From Inquilinus limosus DSM 16000 (GTDB taxonomy: Bacteria > Pseudomonadota > Alphaproteobacteria > DSM-16000 > Inquilinaceae): a stretch of DNA of 64,000 nucleotides. Shown here piece after piece: positions 8,296 to 16,400 of this stretch. The stretch's first letter is position 1; the number at the start of each line of letters is the position of its first letter. Below the pieces are notes generated by a model, which had not been told where the DNA came from, made no database searches, and saw only the letters and a list, made by a program, of their open reading frames with translations. The position numbers and the translations under genes are program-made. The stretch is taken from NCBI RefSeq assembly GCF_000423185.1, contig NZ_AUHM01000030.1, positions 1 to 64,000 on the forward strand, written 5' to 3'.

Positions 8296-8574
8296 GCAGG
8301 AACCATCCTAACCCCCCGCCGGCCGGCCGCCAAGGGCGAAGGGATCGGTCGCGAAAAAGTCAGGATTTTGCCAAGCGAAGCGCGGAATCTGTCGCGACAA
8401 TCGGTGTTCCCTGTGACACAATTACAAAGCTCGGAATGAATTAATCAATTACGGGTCCAAAAGGGGATTCAGCTCGCTTTCCGGTAGCGGAGCGGTCTGC
8501 TTCCTGACCAGTATAATGTATAAGGATGTCGGCCGGGGCGGCAGGCCCGGTGGGCCGATAAGGGGACAAAGATT
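8296..8574 (+). promoter_or_regulatory. Promoter region of the type I secretion operon
   Basis: These 279 bases hold no gene. An AT-rich patch lies at about 8405-8455, and a perfect TATAAT hexamer at 8512-8517 sits about 58 bases before the transporter start; no good -35 is visible at 17 bp. AAGGGGACAAAG near 8560-8572 serves as ribosome site. Confidence 0.45.
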
Positions 8575-10380
8575 ATGGCGAAGACCGAATCGACACCGCC
8601 GAGCGCCGCCCGCCGGGCCCTGCAGTCGGTCAGGCCCTGGTTCCTGGTGGCAGGGGCGTTCAGCTTCGCCACCAACCTGCTGGTCATGGTCTCGCCGATC
8701 TATTCTTACCAGATCTTCGACCGGGTTCTGGGCAGCGCGCATGTCGAGACGCTGGTGTTCCTGACCCTCGTCGCCTGCTTCGCCTTCATCATCCTCGGCT
8801 GGCTCGACGGGCTGCGCTCCGCCCTCCTCGCCCGGATCGGCACCCGGTTCGAGCGCCAGCTGGCCGGCACGCTGGTCGAGACCGGGGTGAACGGCGCGGT
8901 GCTGGGCGCCCCGGTGGGCGGCCAGGCGCTGCGCGACCTGGGGCAGATCCGCGCCTTCATCGGCGGCCCGGCGATCGGCCCGCTGTTCGACGCGCCCTGG
9001 GCGCCGGTCTTCATCATCGTCATGTTCCTGCTGCACTGGGCGCTCGGGGTGACGGCGCTGGTCTCCGCCATCGTCCTGTTCGGCCTGGCGCTGGCGAACG
9101 AGAAGATGCTGCGCGGCCCGACCACCGAGGCCAACAAGCTGCAGGTCACCGCCCAGCGCCAGGCGGAGGGCGCGATCCGCAGCGCCGAGACGGTGCGCGC
9201 CATGGGCATGCTGCCGGCGCTGCTGGCCCGCTGGCGCCGCGACCAGGAAGCGGCGCTGCAGGGGCAGGAGCACGGCGCCGACCTGTCGTCGATCATCAGC
9301 GGCGCCTCGAAATTCGTCCGCATCTTCGTGCAGAGCCTGGTGATGGGCGTCGGCGCCTATCTGCTGCTGCATGGCGAGCTGACCTCGGGCGGCATGATCG
9401 CCGGGTCGATGCTGCTGTCCCGCGCGCTGGCCCCGGTCGAGCAGGCGATCAGCTCCTGGCGCCAGTTCATCAGCGCCCGCCAGGCCTATGACTCGATCGA
9501 GAAGATCCTGACCGCCCTGCCGAAGCGCCGCGACGGGCTGACCCTGCCGCCGCCGAGCGGCAAGGTGCAGATCGACAAGCTGGTGTTCCTGGCGCCGCAG
9601 AACCGGACGCCGATCATCAAGCGGGTCAGCTTCGAGATCGCGGCCGGCGAGGTGCTGGGCGTGGTCGGCCCCTCGGCCTCGGGCAAGAGCACGCTGTGCC
9701 GCCTGCTGGTCGGCATCTACCCGGCGAGTGACGGCGCGGTCCGCCTGGACGGGGCCGACTTGGCGCAGTGGTCGCCGGAGACGCTGGGGCCCCATATCGG
9801 CTATCTGCCGCAGGCGGTCGACGTGTTCCCCGGCACCGTCGCCGAGAACATCGCCCGCATGGGCGAGGTCGATTCCGACGCGGTGGTGGCGGCGGCGCAG
9901 CTGGCCGGCGTGCACGACATGATCGTGCGGCTGCCGCAGGGCTACGACACGCCGATCGGGGATGGCGGGGTGCCGCTGTCCGGCGGCCAGCGCCAGCGCG
10001 TCGGCCTGGCCCGCGCCGTGTTCGGCCAGCCCAAGCTGGTGGTGCTGGACGAGCCCAACTCCAACCTCGACGCGGATGGCGAGGCGGCGCTGATGGCCAC
10101 GATCGCCGGGCTGAAGGCCCGGGGCACGACCGTGGTCCTGGTCGCGCACCGTCCGCAGATCCTCGCCGACGCCGACCGCCTGCTGGTGATGCGCGACGGC
10201 GAGATCGCCTTGCTGGGACCGCGGGCCGAGGTGCTGGCCCGCATCGCTGGACCACGCGCCGCCGAGACCGCGCCGGCGCCAAAGGGAAGTTCGGAAAATG
10301 TCGCTTATCCCTCAGGAGCCTGGACAGCCACAGCCGCCGGCCGTCCGCAGCAGCCCTCGCCTGCCCGCTCCGCCGGATGA
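8575..10380 (+). CDS. Type I secretion system permease/ATPase (PrtD-like)
   Basis: The product is 601 residues: an N-terminal six-helix ABC exporter membrane domain (about 20-300) fused to an ATPase domain. Walker A is GPSASGKST near residue 365, the signature LSGGQRQRVGLARAV near 468, and Walker B LVVLDEPNSNLD near 488. Absence of a C39 peptidase-like N-terminal domain places it with exporters of metalloproteases, lipases and similar RTX cargo (PrtD/AprD type) rather than HlyB. The next gene starts 83 bases before this one ends, pointing to a coupled operon. The RTX proteins encoded nearby, all ending in DFVL, are plausible cargo. Confidence 0.93.
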   Translation: MAKTESTPPSAARRALQSVRPWFLVAGAFSFATNLLVMVSPIYSYQIFDRVLGSAHVETLVFLTLVACFAFIILGWLDGLRSALLARIGTRFERQLAGTLVETGVNGAVLGAPVGGQALRDLGQIRAFIGGPAIGPLFDAPWAPVFIIVMFLLHWALGVTALVSAIVLFGLALANEKMLRGPTTEANKLQVTAQRQAEGAIRSAETVRAMGMLPALLARWRRDQEAALQGQEHGADLSSIISGASKFVRIFVQSLVMGVGAYLLLHGELTSGGMIAGSMLLSRALAPVEQAISSWRQFISARQAYDSIEKILTALPKRRDGLTLPPPSGKVQIDKLVFLAPQNRTPIIKRVSFEIAAGEVLGVVGPSASGKSTLCRLLVGIYPASDGAVRLDGADLAQWSPETLGPHIGYLPQAVDVFPGTVAENIARMGEVDSDAVVAAAQLAGVHDMIVRLPQGYDTPIGDGGVPLSGGQRQRVGLARAVFGQPKLVVLDEPNSNLDADGEAALMATIAGLKARGTTVVLVAHRPQILADADRLLVMRDGEIALLGPRAEVLARIAGPRAAETAPAPKGSSENVAYPSGAWTATAAGRPQQPSPARSAG

Positions 10381-11695
10381 AACGGCGACGGTGCTGCGGC
10401 GGAACGCCCGCGCCCTGAACCGCCTGAGCCTGATCGGCGGCGCCGTCATTGGCGTCTTCATCTTCGGCTTCGGCGCCTGGGCCGCGGTGGCGCCGCTGGC
10501 CAGCGCCGCGATCGCCAACGGTGTGGTCAGCCCGGAAGGCAACCGCCGCACGGTGCAGCATCTCGAGGGCGGCATCATCCGCGAGCTGCTGGTCAAGGAC
10601 GGCGCCGAGGTCAAGGCCGGCGACACCCTGCTGGTGCTGGACGACACGCGCGACTTGGCGGCCTATGATTCGGTGCGCATGCAGCGCCTGGCCGACATCA
10701 CGGCGCTGGCCCGGCTGGATGCCGAGCAATCCGGCGCGGCATCGATCACCCTGCCGCAGGAGGTGCTGGACGATGCGGCGGCCAACCCGGTGGCCGCGGC
10801 CCTGGTGCGGGCGCAGCAGGAGCAGTTCAAGTCGCGCCGGGAATCGATCCTGGGCCAGAAATCGGTGCTGGAGCAGCGCATCGCCCAGAGCCGCGCCGAC
10901 ATCGAGGGGCTGCGCGCCCAGATCGTCGCCGGCGACACCCAGTTGGCCCTGATCCAGGAAGAGATCAACGGCGTCGCGCCGCTGGTGGCCAAGGGGCTGG
11001 AGCGCAAGACCCGCCTCCTGGAGCTGCAGCGCGGCCAGGCGCGGATCGCCGGCGAGAAGGCCTCCGACGTGTCCGCCATCGCCAAGGCCGAGCAGATCAT
11101 CGGCGAGAGCCAGATGCGGATGCTGGCGCTGGACAGCGACTTCCGCGACAAGATCGCGGAGGAGCGTGCCACCACCCAGAAGGAGCTGGCGCAGTTGGAG
11201 GAGAAGATGCGCTCCGCCGGCGACGTGGTCGGCCGCACCCGCATCGTGGCGCCGGTCGACGGCGTGGTGGTGAACCTGAAGTACCACACGCTCGGCGGCG
11301 TGATTCAGCCCGGCGCCCCGATCCTGGAGCTGGTGCCGAAGAACGATCGGCTGGTGATCGACGTGCAGGTGCAGCCGCACGACATCGACACGGTGCGCGA
11401 GGGCCAGTCGGCGCTGGTGCGCTTCACCGCCTATCACCAGCGCAACATGCCGCGGATCGACGGCAAGGTGATCTACGTCGCGGCCGACAGCACCCAGGAC
11501 GAGCAGACCAAGCGCTCCTACTTCCTGGCCAAGGTCGAGGTCGACCCGACGCTGCTGAAGCAGGTGGCGCCGCAGATCAATCTTTCCGCGGGCATGCCGG
11601 CCGAGGCCTCGATCCAGACCGGCACCCGCACCGCCCTGCAATACGCCGTCGACCCGCTGGTCCACGCCTTCCAGCGCAGCTTCGTCGAGGACTGA
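10298..11695 (+). CDS. HlyD family type I secretion periplasmic adaptor
   Basis: The product is 465 residues: a short cytoplasmic stretch, one transmembrane helix (about 45-66), a biotinyl-lipoyl-like half (GNRRTVQHLEGGIIRELLVK), a long alpha-helical hairpin (about 130-290), and the second half-motif GGVIQPGAPILELVP followed by a beta-barrel region. This is the membrane fusion protein that links the ABC exporter to an outer-membrane TolC-type channel. Start ATG 10298 is preceded by GGAAG and lies inside the end of the transporter gene (83-base overlap). No TolC homologue is present in the window. Confidence 0.93.
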   Translation: MSLIPQEPGQPQPPAVRSSPRLPAPPDETATVLRRNARALNRLSLIGGAVIGVFIFGFGAWAAVAPLASAAIANGVVSPEGNRRTVQHLEGGIIRELLVKDGAEVKAGDTLLVLDDTRDLAAYDSVRMQRLADITALARLDAEQSGAASITLPQEVLDDAAANPVAAALVRAQQEQFKSRRESILGQKSVLEQRIAQSRADIEGLRAQIVAGDTQLALIQEEINGVAPLVAKGLERKTRLLELQRGQARIAGEKASDVSAIAKAEQIIGESQMRMLALDSDFRDKIAEERATTQKELAQLEEKMRSAGDVVGRTRIVAPVDGVVVNLKYHTLGGVIQPGAPILELVPKNDRLVIDVQVQPHDIDTVREGQSALVRFTAYHQRNMPRIDGKVIYVAADSTQDEQTKRSYFLAKVEVDPTLLKQVAPQINLSAGMPAEASIQTGTRTALQYAVDPLVHAFQRSFVED

Positions 11696-11720
11696 ACGGG
11701 CGGATATTCGCGCGGCATCA

Positions 11721-11746
11721 CGGCGGGGGTGTCATCGCCCCCGCCG
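11721..11746 (+). terminator. Terminator hairpin after the type I secretion operon
   Basis: A perfect 9-bp stem CGGCGGGGG/CCCCCGCCG with an 8-base loop begins 26 bases after the adaptor stop codon. No T tract follows. Confidence 0.55.
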
Positions 11747-11767
11747 GCTTGCTATAAGGGCGCCCGG

Positions 11768-11844
11768 GTCCCCGTAGCTCAGCAGGATAGAGCGGCTGCG
11801 TCCTAAGCAGCGGGTCGGGAGTTCGAATCTCTCCGGGGACGCCA
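11768..11844 (+). tRNA. tRNA-Arg (anticodon CCT)
   Basis: The cloverleaf is complete: acceptor GTCCCCG/CGGGGAC, D stem GCTC/GAGC, anticodon stem GCTGC/GCAGC with loop GTCCTAA (anticodon CCT, reading AGG), 5-base variable loop, T stem with TTCGAAT loop, and an encoded CCA at 11842-11844. A TATAAG hexamer at 11753-11758 may be its -10 element. Confidence 0.95.
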
Positions 11845-11874
11845 CCCTGCAGCTTCGGATGGCAGGCCATTTCG

Positions 11875-12370
11875 CTATGCCGCCATTCGACCGATGATCG
11901 CGCAGACGAGCGCGAGCCCGAGCACCGTCGTGGTCACGGCATTCGTCCTTTCGGCGCGGGACAGCGCCGCGGACACCTCCGCCTCAGGCGCCGCTGCTGC
12001 AGGCCCCCTCGGCCGTTTTGACCGCATCGATCCACTTCCTCTCGGCGATCCGGTTGGCCGACGCACCGAGCACGAGCGCGAGGGCCGTCAGGCCGACGCT
12101 GAGGCTCCCCCACAGATCGCTCGAACTTGCCAATCTGTACATCCCTTCCACCAGGAGCATCGAAACGCCGGTGATGACCGTCAGGAACGCCAGCACCGCG
12201 TAGAAGGGACCGGCGCCGCGGCGCCGCGCCAGCGTCAGCAGGAATCCGACGGCTGACGGGCCTGCCTGCGCGGCGGCGGGGCCGATGATGAGGACGTAGA
12301 AGACGGCCGCGCCGAACCAGGTTCCGAGCAGGCCGGTGAAGACGAGGATCAAAGGACTGGCCGATTGCAT
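11875..12370 (-). pseudogene. Four-helix membrane protein gene with a frameshift, divergent from the ECF sigma factor
   Basis: The frame from ATG 12370 gives MQSASPLILVFTGLLGTW and three hydrophobic helices, then hits a stop at 11984 after KTAEGACSSGA. Removing one base from the run of five C/G at 12004-12008 continues the frame into PAAAAPEAEVSAALSRAE and a fourth helix (VTTTVLGLALVCAIIG), ending at 11875, for about 164 residues in total. The pattern loosely resembles small DUF2269-type membrane proteins; the family is uncertain. The gene is divergent from an ECF41-like sigma factor, and an ECF41-type promoter points into it. Confidence 0.65.
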
Positions 12371-12400
12371 GTGACGCCTCCTTCCAGCGGGGCCGCCGGC

Positions 12401-12427
12401 TGTCACGTCGGCCTCGCCATGTCCGTC
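12401..12427 (+). promoter_or_regulatory. ECF41-type promoter of the sigma factor gene
   Basis: TGTCACG at 12401-12407, a 16-base spacer and CGTC at 12424-12427 match the ECF41 promoter pattern recalled from the literature (TGTCACA, about 16 bases, CGTC) with one mismatch. Transcription would start about 30 bases before ATG 12464. It suggests autoregulation. Confidence 0.6.
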
Positions 12428-12435
12428 AACAGAAT

Positions 12436-12462
12436 GACGGACGACGATGGCAAGATGTGACG
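12436..12462 (-). promoter_or_regulatory. ECF41-type promoter of the divergent membrane gene
   Basis: On the minus strand CGTCACA (12462-12456), a 16-base spacer and CGTC (12439-12436) match the same pattern with one mismatch. The two -10 boxes lie inside a perfect inverted repeat, GTCCGTCA (12421-12428) / TGACGGAC (12435-12442). The -35 touches the sigma factor start codon region, so the two promoters probably compete. Confidence 0.55.
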
Positions 12463-12463
12463 T

Positions 12464-13339
12464 ATGGCCCGGGACCAATGGCTGGCGGAGCGGTTCGAAG
12501 CCGATCGCAGGCGGCTGCGTGAGGTCGCCTATCGCCTGCTCGGCTCCTCGACGGAGGCGGATGACGCCGTGCAGGAAGCATGGCTGCGCCTCAGCCGCTC
12601 CGATACCGGAGGCATCGACAATCTGAGCGGATGGCTCACCACCGTGGTGGCGCGGATCTGCCTCGACATGCTGCGCGCCCGAAGGACGCGCGAGGAGACG
12701 CTCGCGGCGCTGGCGGACCGGTCGGCTGCCGCGAATGACATCGCGGATTTCGAACAGGAAGAGCTGGTCGCCGATGCGGTCGGCCTCGCCCTGGCGATCT
12801 TGCTGGACAAGCTCACCCCTCCCGAACGAGTAGAGTTCGTCCTGTACGACGTGTTCGACATCCCCTTCCGCGAGATCGCTCCGATCCTCGGGCGCACCAC
12901 GGCGACGGCGCGACAGCTGGCGAGCCGGGCGCGCCGCCAGGTGCGAGGCCGCTCCGCGATCGGGGCTGCCGAACTGAGCGGAAGGCGGCGAGTTGCCGCC
13001 GAGTTTCTGGACGCGGTTCGTGCCGGCAATATGGATGCGGTCGTGGCGCTGCTCGACCCGAATGTCGTGATCCGCGTCGACGCATCCGCGTCTCCCGGAC
13101 GCAGGCCGGTGGAGGCGCGCGGGCCCATGGCGGTTGCGAGGGGCGCTCTGGCTTTCGCAGCGCGCGCCCGGTCCGCAACGGTGATGCTGGTCAACGGGGC
13201 GCCCGGAATTGCGGCCGCACAGGGCGGCCGCCTGCGATACGCGCTGGCGATGGACATCGCGGAAGGGCGGATCCGGACGATCGACGTCATCGGCGATACC
13301 GTCCGCCTGAGCCAGATCGAGTTCGCCACGATCGACTGA
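12464..13339 (+). CDS. ECF41-like RNA polymerase sigma factor with SnoaL-like C-terminal domain
   Basis: The product is 291 residues. Sigma region 2 spans about 8-75 (REVAYRLLGSSTEADDAVQE) and region 4 about 125-175 (PFREIAPILGRTTATARQLA). A C-terminal SnoaL-like domain follows (about 185-285, starting FLDAVRAGNMDAVVALLDPN), the ECF41/SigJ layout in which the extension replaces an anti-sigma factor. The usual ECF41 phrases DGGGR and NPDKL are not seen: DASASPGRR and IGDTVRLS stand in their places, so it is a divergent member. ECF41 genes usually sit beside carboxymuconolactone decarboxylase, oxidoreductase or epimerase genes; here the neighbour is a small membrane protein gene. Confidence 0.85.
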   Translation: MARDQWLAERFEADRRRLREVAYRLLGSSTEADDAVQEAWLRLSRSDTGGIDNLSGWLTTVVARICLDMLRARRTREETLAALADRSAAANDIADFEQEELVADAVGLALAILLDKLTPPERVEFVLYDVFDIPFREIAPILGRTTATARQLASRARRQVRGRSAIGAAELSGRRRVAAEFLDAVRAGNMDAVVALLDPNVVIRVDASASPGRRPVEARGPMAVARGALAFAARARSATVMLVNGAPGIAAAQGGRLRYALAMDIAEGRIRTIDVIGDTVRLSQIEFATID

Positions 13340-13856
13340 TCCTTCCGCCTGCTTCCCCTCAGCTCGCTCGCCGGCTGGGCCCCTTGAGCAAACCGCCGAG
13401 GGAGCGCAGATGCGCATCCGGCGATGCGGCAGGACGCCCGCCTCGCCGGGAAGCGCAGGCGCCAGATTATGAGAGATAATACCTATTATCGGAATAAACG
13501 GAACGCAGCGGAACGGCGTTGCGCGCGGGGCAGACTTGCCGGAAGATCGTCCCAGTGACGATCCATCCGGGCGCCTCGGCAGGGGTGCGATGGCGAGGGG
13601 CCCGGACGTCGCCGCCGTTCGAAAAGATCTGCTGTGGGGGAGATCCGGACCAGCTAGTCCCATACCCGATGACGGGGTCGACGGTGCTGCGCGGCAGCAT
13701 GCCGGTCCGCCCGTCATCCGATCCGGACGATCCGGTGGAGCGCCGGTCGGCATGCGCGTGGAGCCGATGCCGAGCGACCCGCTCCGATCGACCGACAGGG
13801 ATGGCACGCCCGGGATCGGCCTTGTCGCAGCCGATCCATAGTCATGGAGATTGGCT
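13340..13856. other. Intergenic region without a convincing gene
   Basis: Weak frames exist on both strands here but lack family resemblance, ribosome sites and consistent codon use. One, 13536-13841 on the plus strand, ends just before the oxidoreductase and cannot be fully excluded. A short AT-rich patch at 13470-13500 carries a palindrome, listed separately. Confidence 0.5.
13475..13490. promoter_or_regulatory. Perfect palindrome GATAATA-CC-TATTATC
   Basis: This 7-2-7 inverted repeat is AT-rich in a GC-rich setting, like an operator for a dimeric regulator. It lies about 370 bp upstream of the FAD oxidoreductase and 136 bp downstream of the sigma factor gene. The regulator is unknown. Confidence 0.4.
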
Positions 13857-15413
13857 TTGCGACATTACGATGCCGTCGTCTACGGCGCGACCCCGGCGGG
13901 GATCGTCGCCGCCAGCCTGATGGGGAAGCTGGGGCTGCGCGTCCTGCTGCTGGAGCAGACGTCGCATCTGGGCGGGCTGATGACGAGCGGACTGAACGCG
14001 ACCGACCTGATCGGCAACGGGTCCGGCCTGCGCGGCGCCGCCCGGGAGGTGTTCAAGCGGGCCGGCGCCGCCTATAGCAGCCCGGACCTTGAGTTCCGGG
14101 CCGAGCCGCATGTCCTGGGCCGGATCCTGCGGGGCCTGCTGGCCGAGGCGGATGTCGAGACCAGGACCGGGGCCCGGATCTCGTCGGTCGCCAAGACCGG
14201 CCCCGCCCTGGGTCACGCGACGCTGGAGGATGGCGGCCGGGTCGGTGCCGATTTCTGGATCGACGCGACCTATGAAGGCGACCTGCTGCCCCTGGCCGAG
14301 GTGTCCCACGCCATCGGTCGCGAGGGCAGCGACGCCCATGCGGAATCGCTCGCCGGGCGGCGTCCCTTGGGCTCGATGCTGCCGCCCCCGCTCGACGAGC
14401 CGACCCCGGCCCGGGACGACCAAGGAAAGCTGCTGCCCTTCCTGACGCCGCCCGACGGGATGAAGCCGGGCCAGGCCGATTCACGGCTGCAGTCCTTCTG
14501 CTATCGCCTGACGCTGACGCGCAGCCCCGACAATCGGATCCCCATCCCCGAACCGGACAGCTACGACGGCCGGGAGATGGAGCTGTTCCGGCGGCTGACC
14601 TTGTCGGCCCGGAAGAAGGGCGCGGGCAGCGTTTCCATCGTCCACGGCACCACCTTCAATTCGGTGTTCTTCAACCTGGCCCAGCTGAAGGGCGGCAAAT
14701 ACGACATGAACTCCGGCCACGCGGCGCCGATCAACCTGCCGCTGGCGGACATGGACTGGCTGAACGCCGGCCCGGACGGCAGGCGCAGGATCGCCTACCG
14801 GTACCGGGAATACACGGCGAAGATCCTGCACTTCATCCGCCACGACGAGAGCGTGCCGGAGGAGACGCGGCGCTTCTTCTCCGAATTCGGCTTCTGCCGC
14901 GACGAGTACCAGGACACGGCGGGCTGGCCGCCGGCGCTGTATGTCCGCGAGGGGCGCCGCCTCGCCGGCTGCGATCTCCTGACCGAGCACGACGTCCTGA
15001 ACGGCCGGACGGATGCGGCGGATATCGGGCTGGCCCGCTATCCGCTGGACTGCAAGCCGATCCAGTGGACGGCGACCCCCGACGGCAAGCACGCCGTCCG
15101 GGAAGGCATGATGTTCAAGAAGGTGCCCAAGCCCTATGGCATGCGCTTCGGCATGCTGCTGCCCAGGCCGGAAGAGGCCGCCAACCTGCTGGTCCCCGTC
15201 GCCGCCTCCGCCACGCATGTCGCCTTCGCCAGCCTGCGGATGGAGCCGCACTGGATGACCCTGGGGGCGGCGGCGGGCGCCGCCATCGTCCTGGCGACGC
15301 GGCGGCGCACCGCGCTGCACGCCCTGGCCCCCAGCGCCGTCAGGGCGCTGGCGGAGGAGGACCTGCCGCCGACGCCGCAGCGCTGGACCGGGACCGATCA
15401 GGCCGTCGCGTAG
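13857..15413 (+). CDS. FAD-dependent oxidoreductase
   Basis: The product is about 518 residues. The N terminus MRHYDAVVYGATPAGIVAAS forms a Rossmann dinucleotide-binding loop followed by LGLRVLLLEQTSHLGG, typical of FAD_oxidored-type flavoproteins (PF12831-like). TTG 13857 is chosen because GGAGA lies exactly 6 bases upstream; an in-frame TTG at 13851 would have no spacing. The substrate is unknown. The gene ends inside the convergent deacetylase gene (16-base overlap), so the two transcripts share their 3' ends. No signal peptide is seen, so it should be cytoplasmic. Confidence 0.85.
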   Translation: MRHYDAVVYGATPAGIVAASLMGKLGLRVLLLEQTSHLGGLMTSGLNATDLIGNGSGLRGAAREVFKRAGAAYSSPDLEFRAEPHVLGRILRGLLAEADVETRTGARISSVAKTGPALGHATLEDGGRVGADFWIDATYEGDLLPLAEVSHAIGREGSDAHAESLAGRRPLGSMLPPPLDEPTPARDDQGKLLPFLTPPDGMKPGQADSRLQSFCYRLTLTRSPDNRIPIPEPDSYDGREMELFRRLTLSARKKGAGSVSIVHGTTFNSVFFNLAQLKGGKYDMNSGHAAPINLPLADMDWLNAGPDGRRRIAYRYREYTAKILHFIRHDESVPEETRRFFSEFGFCRDEYQDTAGWPPALYVREGRRLAGCDLLTEHDVLNGRTDAADIGLARYPLDCKPIQWTATPDGKHAVREGMMFKKVPKPYGMRFGMLLPRPEEAANLLVPVAASATHVAFASLRMEPHWMTLGAAAGAAIVLATRRRTALHALAPSAVRALAEEDLPPTPQRWTGTDQAVA

Positions 15414-16294
15414 GCCTGCCTGTACCAGTCCGCGATCTCGCCGCCGGTGGCGAGCCAGACGTCGCGGTGCGAGGCGATGTGGGCCAGCGCCCCGGCGAAA
15501 TGCTTCGCCCGGTGCGGATGGCCGATCAGGAACGGGTGCAGGGCGATGCCCATCACCCTGCCGGTCGTGGCGCCATCCTCGTAGAGGACATCGAACTGGT
15601 CGCGGATCGTCTGCGCGAACTGCTCGCCCGTCTGGCCCTGGAAGAGGAAGGCGTTGAAGTCGTTGATCTCGATCGAATAGGGCAGCGACAGCATCGAGCC
15701 GGACTTCACCCGCATCGGATAGGGCTGTTCGTCGTTCACCCAGTTGGCGACGTAGCCGATGCCGGCCTCGGCCAGCAGGTCGAGCGTCCGGTGCGATTCC
15801 GTCAGGGCCGGGCTGAGCCAGCCGCGCGGCCGCGCACCGGTGGCCTGGCCGATGGTGTCGACCACGCTGCGGATGATCTCCCGCTCCTCTTCCTCCGGCT
15901 GGGCGTGGATCAGCGTCGAGTTGGTGACGCCATGGCCCATCCACTCCCAGCCGAGCGCCCGCCCGGCCTCGATGATGCGCGGATAGTGCCGGACGACATC
16001 GGAGTTGAGCGCCACCGTGCCCTTGAAGCCGTGCTTCTCCATCACCTCCATCAGCCGCCAGATGCCGACGCGGACGCCGTAGTCGCGCCAGGAATAGTTC
16101 AGCACGTCGGGGACCAGGCCGGCGGTGTGCGGGTTGATCGCGCTGGACGGCCGGTCGAACAGGAAATGCTCGATGTTCGGGATCACCCAGACCGCCACCC
16201 GGGCGCCGTTCGGCCAGCGCAAGGGCGGGCGGTCGACGATGGCGGAGTACGGGAACCGGTCGTGATGCTGCGGCGTGGCGATGTCCTGGGGCAT
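15398..16294 (-). CDS. Polysaccharide deacetylase family protein (PuuE/allantoinase-like)
   Basis: The product is 298 residues with a NodB-homology barrel: NGARVAVWVIPNIEHFLFD at the start of the barrel, KGTVALNSDVVRHYP, EWMGHGVTNSTLIH with a likely metal-binding His, and GIALHPFLIGHPHR near the end. The overall pattern resembles allantoinase and cyclic-imide hydrolase relatives (PuuE group) more than secreted chitin deacetylases, and there is no signal peptide. It is divergent from a LysR regulator 93 bp away, which probably controls it. The substrate may be a small amide or imide, but that is inference. Confidence 0.85.
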   Translation of the reverse strand: MPQDIATPQHHDRFPYSAIVDRPPLRWPNGARVAVWVIPNIEHFLFDRPSSAINPHTAGLVPDVLNYSWRDYGVRVGIWRLMEVMEKHGFKGTVALNSDVVRHYPRIIEAGRALGWEWMGHGVTNSTLIHAQPEEEEREIIRSVVDTIGQATGARPRGWLSPALTESHRTLDLLAEAGIGYVANWVNDEQPYPMRVKSGSMLSLPYSIEINDFNAFLFQGQTGEQFAQTIRDQFDVLYEDGATTGRVMGIALHPFLIGHPHRAKHFAGALAHIASHRDVWLATGGEIADWYRQAYATA

Positions 16295-16338
16295 GGCGGC
16301 CTCCTTCGGTGAGACTGTTCGCCGTCAAGATGAGTTCG

Positions 16339-16400
16339 CCGGACATTCCGGAGAACTGGGCTATAGTTCCGGACACTTGCGACACGGATGTCCGGAATGA
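16339..16400. promoter_or_regulatory. Three CCGGA-containing sites between the deacetylase and LysR genes
   Basis: CCGGACATTCCGGA (16339-16352), TTCCGGACACT (16367-16377) and TGTCCGGAATGA (16389-16400) repeat a TCCGGA core three times in 62 bases. The last overlaps the LysR start codon. They are candidate LysR binding sites controlling both divergent genes. Confidence 0.45.

Noticed and set aside
6601-8439. Large alternative frame across the LacI-type and mmcB genes
   Set aside because: It crosses two well-supported genes on opposite strands and is Arg/Ala-rich, as expected for GC-rich shadow frames.
8341-8460. Possible phage or plasmid origin because of AT-rich patch
   Set aside because: No iterons, DnaA boxes or replication gene are seen; a promoter for the secretion operon explains the composition.
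8449-10149. Long antisense frame over the type I transporter
   Set aside because: It is rich in Arg, Gln, Asp and His with no domain; the plus-strand ABC transporter with Walker motifs explains the bases.
13536-13841. Possible gene before the FAD oxidoreductase
   Set aside because: A TTG-start frame with no ribosome site, low-complexity composition and no resemblance to any family; left as intergenic.
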